Below, in pieces: positions 1-5,600 of a stretch of DNA of 10,327 bases. The stretch is from SHLQ01 sp964445255 (lineage in GTDB: Bacteria; Actinomycetota; Acidimicrobiia; Acidimicrobiales; SHLQ01), in NCBI GenBank assembly GCA_964445255.1, contig CAYUKM010000108.1, forward strand, positions 1-10,327, given 5' to 3'. The notes under the pieces were generated by a model that had not been told where the DNA came from, did no database searches, and saw only the letters and a list, made by a program, of their open reading frames with translations. The first letter of the stretch is position 1. Every line of letters begins with the position of its first letter. Both the position numbers and the translations under genes were made by a program.

Positions 1-55
1 GAGAAACTCGGTTAGAGAGGCGAAGCCGAACGGCAGCTACCCCAACTCGAATCAT
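1..55. repeat. Left copy of 55-bp perfect direct repeat flanking the scaffold gap
   Basis: These 55 bases are identical to 200-254 on the other side of the N run. They include a GGC-TTCG-CC type mini-hairpin on the minus strand. No reading frame here is convincing. A perfect repeat at the two contig ends is most easily explained as an unmerged contig overlap, but a real tandem duplication cannot be excluded. Confidence 0.9.
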
Positions 56-99
56 CCCGTCACACTACCGTTGACAGCCAGCGATGTTTCGAGGCCTCA

Positions 100-199
100 N
101 NNNNNNNNNNNNNNNNNNNNNNNNNNNNNNNNNNNNNNNNNNNNNNNNNNNNNNNNNNNNNNNNNNNNNNNNNNNNNNNNNNNNNNNNNNNNNNNNNNN
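100..199. other. Assembly gap (100 N)
   Basis: Exactly 100 undetermined bases, the conventional placeholder for a scaffold gap of unknown size. The true distance between the flanks is unknown and may be zero or negative, because the two contig ends share 55 bp plus a GGCCTCA heptamer (93-99 and 255-261). Confidence 0.97.
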
Positions 200-254
200 G
201 AGAAACTCGGTTAGAGAGGCGAAGCCGAACGGCAGCTACCCCAACTCGAATCAT
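200..254. repeat. Right copy of 55-bp perfect direct repeat flanking the scaffold gap
   Basis: Identical to 1-55. After the repeat, this side goes straight into GGCCTCA (255-261), whereas the left copy reaches the same heptamer only after 37 extra bases (56-92). Confidence 0.9.
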
Positions 255-292
255 GGCCTCAGGTTAATGCGCGGATTCCCTTAGGAGATCCA

Positions 293-622
293 ATGCTTCA
301 ATTCTTGCGTTGGCGTCAGAAAGATCCAGCTGACGATGTCGCCTTCGCTGGAGTGGATACCCCGTTTCCAACTGGAGGAGGATCCGCACGGAACACGACG
401 CTTGCTTTGCAGCGGCGCCCTGGCCATCGATTCAATGACCAGGGCGTCGTTACATGTGTGAAGCGACCCTTCGTTCCCGTCCCGAATCCCGCGCTCGTCT
501 CCACCACACACCGCACGTCCACAACCACCATTGGAAGTAGGCCTAGCGACCCACTTCTATCGGCAGCATCCCTATATCGATTAGCGTTGGACGAAAAAAC
601 TTGGAGCTTTCGACTCTCGTGA
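293..622 (+). CDS. Doubtful small hypothetical ORF
   Basis: A 109-codon open frame downstream of the M16 gene and convergent with it. In its favour, AGGAG lies 6 bases before the ATG, a plausible ribosome binding site. Against it, the translation resembles no family I know, has no membrane span or signal peptide, uses a mixed third-position composition without the bias of the neighbouring genes, and an inverted repeat (416-446) sits in its middle. It ends 4 bases before the peptidase stop codon. It may be a diverged remnant or a chance frame; I list it because the 261-626 stretch holds no better candidate on either strand. Confidence 0.2.
   Translation: MLQFLRWRQKDPADDVAFAGVDTPFPTGGGSARNTTLALQRRPGHRFNDQGVVTCVKRPFVPVPNPALVSTTHRTSTTTIGSRPSDPLLSAASLYRLALDEKTWSFRLS
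416..446. repeat. Inverted repeat / stem-loop in the region downstream of the M16 gene
   Basis: CGCCCTGG (416-423) pairs perfectly with CCAGGGCG (439-446). After one C/A mismatch the stem continues with CAT/ATG, leaving a 7-base loop. No T-rich run follows on either strand, so a classical intrinsic terminator is not indicated. It could be a U-tract-less terminator or an RNA-stabilising hairpin for transcripts arriving from the M16 gene. Confidence 0.5.
594..619 (-). terminator. Weak possible terminator after the M16 gene
   Basis: About ten bases past the tandem TAG TAG stop of the peptidase, the minus strand reads GAGT-CGAAA-GCTC, a 4-bp stem with one G-T wobble, then CAAG and a run of six T (599-594). 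The T tract is the best in the neighbourhood but the stem is weak, so this is a tentative call. Confidence 0.25.
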
Positions 623-626
623 ACTA

Positions 627-1877
627 CTAGCCAGGCAGCGCTTCAAGTGCGGCGGGTGGCCCGACGATACTGGTGATGGCCGGGCCACCATAGACATCGG
701 CAATAACACTGTTGACGTCCTCGACGGTGATCGCCGCGATCCGATCGAGGAACTCGTCGATTGGAAGTACCTGGCCTCGCAATGCCTCGTTTGTTGCCAA
801 GCGGGTCATACGAGCGCCCGCGCCTTCAAGGCCAAGCACCACGGCACCCTCGAAGCCGGTCCGGGCGAGGTCGAGTTCGTGTTGGTTGACCCCATTGGCC
901 ACGAGCTTGTCGATCTCGTCCGATAGAGCGCCGATCAGCTCTTCACCCCGTTGGGATGAAGTAGCTGCGTAGATGGTCGCCGAGCCACTGTCGGCATACC
1001 CCGACGTCTGGGAGAACACGGTGTAGGCGAGCGACTGGTCCTCCCGGATGCTCTGAAACAAGCGTGACGATGGCGAGCCACCAAGTACCTGATTCGCAAT
1101 CGCAAGTGCGTACCGGCGGTCGTCGTCGTGACTCAGGCTGCGCCACCCCATCGCCACATGCATCTGCTCGACAGGTAGTGGCGTGGCGATCACCTCGGGC
1201 TGCAACTCGCTGGGAGCCAGGCGTTCGGGCGTACCGTTGGCATTGAGGTCACCGAAGTTCGTCTCGGCGAACGAAACGAGCTCGTCGTGGTCGATGTCGC
1301 CGGAGGCTGCGATAACGATGTTCGCCGGGCCGTACCACTCTCGATGGAAGTCAGCGATCTCTCCGGAGTTGAGTGCGTTGATCGTTTCGGGTTCGCCCAG
1401 AACCTCTCGACCAAGCGAGTGCCCATCAAAGAGCCGCTCATACAAGACGATGTGGACCACGTCGTCAGGCGTATCAAAAGCAGCGACGAGCTCTTCGTTG
1501 ATGACCTGACGCTCGGCATCGACGTCCTCCTGACGAAGGGCCGGCCGTCGCACCACGTCGAAGAGCAGCTCGGTAGCCATCTTTCGAGCCGTCGCCGGAA
1601 CGCGGGCGTAGAACGCCGTGTGCTCGCGGGCGGTGAAGGCGTTCATGTCGCCCCCGACCCCATCGATCATCTCGGCGACCTCGCGTGCGGAACGATCCTC
1701 GGTGCCCTTGAACAGCAGGTGTTCGAGAAAGTGTGAGGCTCCGGAAAGGGTCGGGGCTTCATCACGAGAACCCACGGCCACCCAGACACCGATCGACGCA
1801 CTGCGCGACCCGGCCATCGGCTCGGTAATGATTCGCAAGCCGTTGTCGAGAGTGGATTTCTGTACGAGATCAGACAT
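627..1877 (-). CDS. M16 family zinc metallopeptidase (PepR/YmxG-like processing peptidase)
   Basis: A complete 416-residue protein, the normal length for single-chain bacterial M16B peptidases related to the mitochondrial processing peptidase beta subunit. The inverted zinc motif HxxEH is at residues 49-53 (His49, Glu52, His53). The third ligand is Glu129 in the VINEE segment, 76 residues after His53 as in yeast beta-MPP. The C-terminal domain has the family's SRLFQSIRE...LAY element with the Arg/Tyr pair used in substrate binding. No signal peptide, so presumably cytoplasmic. I start at the ATG at 1877 because GGAG lies 6 bases upstream and the family usually begins with a short segment before LDNGLRI; an in-frame ATG at 1958 would add 27 residues made of repeat sequence. 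It ends in tandem TAG TAG. Homologues usually sit directly after pnp in Mycobacterium and Streptomyces; here pnp is 7 kb upstream, so it probably has its own promoter. The substrate is not evident. Confidence 0.93.
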   Translation of the reverse strand: MSDLVQKSTLDNGLRIITEPMAGSRSASIGVWVAVGSRDEAPTLSGASHFLEHLLFKGTEDRSAREVAEMIDGVGGDMNAFTAREHTAFYARVPATARKMATELLFDVVRRPALRQEDVDAERQVINEELVAAFDTPDDVVHIVLYERLFDGHSLGREVLGEPETINALNSGEIADFHREWYGPANIVIAASGDIDHDELVSFAETNFGDLNANGTPERLAPSELQPEVIATPLPVEQMHVAMGWRSLSHDDDRRYALAIANQVLGGSPSSRLFQSIREDQSLAYTVFSQTSGYADSGSATIYAATSSQRGEELIGALSDEIDKLVANGVNQHELDLARTGFEGAVVLGLEGAGARMTRLATNEALRGQVLPIDEFLDRIAAITVEDVNSVIADVYGGPAITSIVGPPAALEALPG

Positions 1878-1883
1878 GGTGTG

Positions 1884-1887
1884 CTCC
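1884..1887 (-). promoter_or_regulatory. Shine-Dalgarno that decides the M16 start
   Basis: The minus strand reads GGAG, 6 bases and then ATG (1877). The alternative upstream ATG at 1958 has no comparable purine-rich element. Confidence 0.6.
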
Positions 1888-1899
1888 GTAGCGTATAAC

Positions 1900-2019
1900 C
1901 ACAATCTTCGAAGCCTCCGGGCCGGCAAGTGGTCCGCATCCTTCGAAGAACACCGCACCGACGATCTTCGAAGACTTAGGACCCGCTAGCAGCCCAGATC
2001 CTTCGAAGAAAGCGGTGTA
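1900..2019. repeat. Two imperfect 60-bp tandem units, each with two CTTCGAAG palindromes
   Basis: The 8-bp palindrome CTTCGAAG occurs at 1906-1913, 1941-1948, 1966-1973 and 2001-2008, at spacings of 35, 25 and 35 bp. That gives two 60-bp units (1900-1959 and 1960-2019). The palindromes and adjacent bases (atCTTCGAAG, atcCTTCGAAGaa) are conserved while the spacers have diverged. Within each unit, TCTTCGAAG pairs with CTTCGAAGA to form a 9-bp stem around a 27-base loop. The array lies just upstream of the M16 gene, in its leader or promoter. Tandem operator sites or paired RNA/DNA hairpins are both possible; I do not know a regulator with this site. Confidence 0.8.
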
Positions 2020-2037
2020 ACGAGCTGCCCGTTACAC
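2015..2037. promoter_or_regulatory. Operator-like dyad GTGTAACG-N7-CGTTACAC
   Basis: A perfect 8-bp inverted repeat with a 7-base spacer, 23 bp in all. It lies between the divergent M16 and ABM-like genes, 85 bp before the ABM start. Size and symmetry fit a binding site for a dimeric regulator of the TetR, GntR or MarR kind, which is an inference. It would also form an 8-bp RNA hairpin if transcribed. No regulator gene is visible nearby. Confidence 0.5.
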
Positions 2038-2050
2038 ATCCGATCTCGGC

Positions 2051-2090
2051 GTGTCGCCGTGCTCTGAGCGTTTACGCTGCGAGGCGACAC
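2051..2090. promoter_or_regulatory. Long dyad GTGTCGCC-N24-GGCGACAC with nested hairpin
   Basis: An 8-bp perfect inverted repeat whose 24-base interior holds a second stem, AGCGT-TT-ACGCT (2067-2078). The perfect octamer ACACGTGT follows at 2094-2101. All of this lies within 71 bp upstream of the ABM-like gene, where its promoter or 5' leader must be. It could be a regulatory binding region or a structured leader; the sequence does not decide. Confidence 0.45.
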
Positions 2091-2121
2091 TAAACACGTG
2101 TAGACCACAGAGGAGAACACG

Positions 2122-2448
2122 ATGGTGATTCGTTGGTGGCGAGCGACTGCAGGATCAGATGACGTCTTGGCGCAATACGCCGAACATCTCGCTCGGACGA
2201 CCTTTGTTGAGATGGCCGAACTGCCCGGCCACTTGGGAGCGGCGCTAGCGACGAAGGTCAACGGTGTCGATAACGAACTCGTCGTCACCAGTCTCTGGGC
2301 GGACCTCGAATCAGCCGGGCACTTTGAGCAGGGCGAATTCGATGATGCGGTAGTGAAGCCAAGCACACAAGCGCTGCTCCAGTCCTTCGATGTCAAAGTC
2401 GAGTACTTCGAAACCGTCGTGTCGACCGGGCTTCTGGCCGACCGTTAG
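2122..2448 (+). CDS. Antibiotic biosynthesis monooxygenase (ABM)-fold small protein
   Basis: A 108-residue cytoplasmic protein whose layout fits the ABM / dimeric ferredoxin-like alpha+beta barrel family: an N-terminal strand with RWWRA (4-8), a helix with the EH-L pattern (20s), a PGHLGAAL turn (35-42), a central strand VTSLWADLESAGHF, and a last strand VEYFETV. Members dimerise and act as cofactor-free oxygenases, haem-degrading enzymes or stress proteins of unknown reaction; no catalytic set can be assigned here. The start is firm: AGAGGAG (2109-2115) lies 6 bases before the ATG. It is divergent from the M16 gene, convergent with the sorting-signal ORF (16-base gap), and has its own dyad-rich upstream region, so it is probably monocistronic and regulated. 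Confidence 0.72.
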   Translation: MVIRWWRATAGSDDVLAQYAEHLARTTFVEMAELPGHLGAALATKVNGVDNELVVTSLWADLESAGHFEQGEFDDAVVKPSTQALLQSFDVKVEYFETVVSTGLLADR

Positions 2449-2463
2449 GCGGGTCACTAACGG
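2442..2463. terminator. Bidirectional hairpin between convergent genes
   Basis: CCGTTAG (2442-2448) and CTAACGG (2457-2463) form a perfect 7-bp stem around an 8-base loop, placed exactly in the 16-bp space between two converging genes. The left arm includes the ABM stop codon. No T tract follows on either side, as is common for actinobacterial terminators. Confidence 0.5.
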
Positions 2464-2464
2464 G

Positions 2465-2680
2465 CTAGTGCAGCGCATCCAGGCGCGCGTTTCTGGACTC
2501 CTTAGCTAGCCGTGCCAGGGCCGCTCCAGCGACCAGTGCCAGCAGACCGGCACTCACTAGCCAAGTGGTTTTTGCGCTCAAACCGGTGAACGCAAATGTC
2601 GGGGGCGGAGGCCCGAAAGACGGGGGCTCGGTAGTCGCTGGGGGCGGGACCGTGGTCGTAGTCGGAGGCACATTTCTCAT
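2465..2680 (-). CDS. Orphan cell-wall sorting signal ORF (FAFTG), 71 aa
   Basis: Residues 4-28 are Pro/Thr-rich, typical of the wall-spanning linker of surface proteins. Then come FAFTG (29-33; nt 2582-2596), a hydrophobic span of about 20 residues (38-58) and a positively charged tail. That is the full layout of an LPxTG-like sorting signal, with Phe in the first position where the neighbour has LAFTG. There is no N-terminal signal peptide, and the frame upstream has no alternative start before a stop at 2738-2740. The ATG lies 7 bases after the giant's TAG with only a weak ribosome binding site, so translational coupling is possible. It may be the leftover 3' end of a lost surface-protein gene, or a tiny membrane protein. 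The features are clear; that it is expressed is not. Confidence 0.5.
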   Translation of the reverse strand: MRNVPPTTTTVPPPATTEPPSFGPPPPTFAFTGLSAKTTWLVSAGLLALVAGAALARLAKESRNARLDALH

Positions 2681-2687
2681 GTTGCGA

Positions 2688-5600
2688 CTAGCTCTGAACG
2701 GTTTCTTCTTCTCGGCGGCTGACCCATGCGACCATGATCAGTCCGAGGACGAGCAGGACAAGTCCACCTGAGAACACGTAGCCGGATTCTTGGCCGGTGA
2801 AGGCGAGAACTGGCGGGCTTTCTGCTGGAGGCGCAGCGATAGTGATCGAGGCGATGTCGTGATCGTCTTCGTCACCATCAGCGTTCGCGAGTTCGCCGTC
2901 GGCCAACACATCGGAGTCGTCTGCGTCAGCAAGCGAATCGATATCGGCTAGAGGGTTGCCGTCAGGACCAAGGATCACCACACCGTTGGCATCGAGCGCT
3001 GCCGAGTTCGTGATCTCGGCAGTGTTGTCGATATCGCCAGCAGCGAGGATGGTCATGGTGATGTCAACCGTGGTTGATTCACCCGGAGCCAATGTGACAC
3101 CTACGAGATCGATGGTTGCGTTGCCGTTCGAGTCAACGACCCAATCTGGGTCGTTCACGGAAAGTTCGACAGGCGTGTAATCGATCAAGCTGATATCTGA
3201 TGCATCAACAGTTCCTTGGTTGAACACTTCGATGGTGTAGGTGACATCGTCACCAATCGCCAGGTTCGAGGTGTCTTGTCCGTCAGCGATGGTCTTTTCC
3301 AACGCAAGATCAAACGTCGCGGTTCCCGTGTAATGCGATGCGTCAGCATCATCAACCGGTCCAAGCGGTGCGCCGCTGTCATCCAATGCTGGGACGTATC
3401 CGGCTGGATCGGTTGGCCACGTTGCAGGATCCAACGGATCACAGCCACAGGTAGCAAAGTCTGGGGTGATCGGATCACCGACGACGTCACCGATGTTGGC
3501 ATATAGGCCCACTTGGGCGGTTCCGGTTCCTTCACACGTAACCGCTCCCCCAACAGCCAGGAACGGAATCACGTTCGTGCCATCGAAAGTGCCATCACCG
3601 TCAACATCACAGGACACGACAACGCCCTGGTTGTCGGTCACGGTTGCGTTCGCAAGGCCAGTGCCACCGGTGTTAGTCACCACATAGGTCCAGGTCACTG
3701 GAGCGCCGAAGGCGATGTCTTCGCCAGGAGCAACATCAGACTGCACACCATTGGTGTCCTTCTCGATATCGATACCTGGTTCAGGGGTGAACCCGGTGTA
3801 GTTCGATGGGTCAGCATCGTCGACTGGTCCTTGCGGGTTGCCGTCTGCACCAACCGCTGGCACATAGTCGGCTGGGTCTGTTGGCCATGTCGCAGGATCG
3901 TTGGGGTCGATCGTTGGGTCAGAGAAGTCAGGGACAACCGGGTCGCCTGCAACGCTCGAGTTGTTCGTGAACGGACCAGGCGTCGCAACACCAGTCGCTT
4001 CACAGGCAACCGAAGCACCAACAGCGAGGAACGGAATAACGTTCGTTCCCTCAAAGGTGCCATCACCGTCAACGTCACAGCTGATACCGCCAACAGGTGC
4101 CGGACTATCAGTCACGGTTGCATTCGCAAGACCAGTAGCACCAGTGTTGGTCACAACATAGGTCCACGTCACTGGCGAACCAGCAGCGATCAACTCACCG
4201 GGAGCAACATCAGACTGCACACCATTGGTGTCCTTCTCAATATCAATCTCGCCCTCAATGTATGTGCCCGTGTAATTCGAAGGATCCTCGTCGTCGACAG
4301 GTCCTTGCGGGTTGCCGTCTGCGCCAACAGCTGGCACATAGGCAGCCGGGTCGGTTGGCCATGTCGCAGGATCGTTGGGGTCGATCGTTGGGTCAGAGAA
4401 GTCAGGGACAACCGGGTCGCCTGCAACGCTCGAGTTGTTCGTGAACGGACCAGGCGTCGCAACACCAGTCGCTTCACAGGCAACCGAAGCACCAACTGGG
4501 AGGAACGGAATCACGTTGGTTCCCTCGAAGATGCCGTCGTCATCGACATCACAGCTGATACCGCCAACAGGTGCCGGGGTATCGGTCACGGTTGCGTTCG
4601 CAAGACCAGTCCCACCGGTGTTGGTCACCACGTACGTCCATGTCACAAGCGATCCAGCAGCGATGTCCTCACCAGGAGCAACATCAGAATCAACACCATT
4701 GGTGTCCTTCTCAATGTCGATGCCACCTTCAAGGATCGTACCCGTGTAATGGGAGTCATCTTCGGCCTCGACTGGGCCAATTGGGTTGCCGTCTGAATCT
4801 GGCGGCAACGTTGCGTAATCGGCTGGGTCGGTTGGCCAGGTCGATGGATCGTCCTGGTCGATCGATGGGTCGGAGAAGTCCGGAATGACCGGGTCGCCCG
4901 ACACATTGGCCGTGTTTGTATACGGACCTGGCGTAGCTACACCAGTTCCCTCACAGGTGACGAAGTCACCCGGGAGCATGAACGGAATCACGTTCGTTCC
5001 GTCCCACGCGCCGTCACCATCGATATCGCAGTCCACGACAACGCCCTGGGAGTCCGTAACCGTTGCGTCGAGCAACGCTGTATCGCCGCTGTTCTCGACC
5101 ACATAGGTCCATGTCACCGCAGAGCCAGCGACAATGTCTTCACCAGGAGCAACATCAGAGTCGAAACCATTGGTGTCCTTCTCGATATCGATACCTGGCA
5201 CTGGGCATTGTTCGACCATGACCGAAACATCGTTCGAACGGATCGGCAACAAGATCTGATCTACACGAGCACCAAAGGTGTTGGTCCAAATGTCTTCACA
5301 GCTGTGATTCTCGGTGTCGAGCGCCAACTCGAGTTCGAGAATGTCACCCGGGTTCAAAGGACCAGGAATCTGCGTGTAGGTAGCAGTCACCGCGGTGCCA
5401 GTTGGGCAACCACCAGCGCTTACCTGACACCAGGTGTTGCCACCATTGGTGAACGAAACGAGGGGGTCACGAGAAACCGTGCCCGGAGGATCGGCAGTCA
5501 CCCAGACATCTGCACCATTAGCGTTGGCGAGCGGTGTGACTCCAATAAACCCGAGCGTGCCCGCAAATGATGATGGAGGCGTACGACCATCACCAACCGT

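Larger units (their letters stand above)
3312..5192 (-). repeat. Four tandem ~474-bp repeats encoding DUF11-like domains
   Basis: In coding order the units start at 5192, 4721, 4247 and 3773, and the last ends at 3312 (471, 474, 474 and 462 bp). Each holds EKDTNG, a Cys followed by a DxDGDG-like loop (4992-5030, 4515-4553, 4041-4079, 3573-3611), GTNVIPF, a second Cys, FTN/YTN, GDPV, TWPTDPA and a YTG end. Units 2 and 3 are the closest pair; units 1 and 4 share the NQGVV/SQGVV variant in place of PAPVGG. Confidence 0.93.

Noticed and set aside
84..284. Open frames running through the N block
   Set aside because: They exist only because undetermined bases contain no stop codons.
1878..1958. 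Upstream in-frame ATG (1958) as the M16 start
   Set aside because: It lacks a ribosome binding site, and the extra 27 residues are translated palindromic repeat sequence unlike the family N terminus.
1900..2019. CRISPR-like array
   Set aside because: The repeated element is an 8-bp palindrome with alternating 17- and 27-base spacers that are themselves partly repeated, and no cas gene is present.
2680..2725. Programmed frameshift joining the giant protein to the FAFTG ORF
   Set aside because: A +1 slip in the GAA GAA GAA ACC stretch would join the frames, but the result would carry two sorting signals and two membrane spans, no classical +1 site or stimulator is evident, and the giant already ends in a complete anchor.
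3513..4796. A 427-codon open frame on the plus strand opposite the repeat units
   Set aside because: It is periodic with the repeats beneath it and rich in Arg, Val and Asn from antisense of a biased coding strand, with no family resemblance. It is an antisense shadow of the surface-protein gene.
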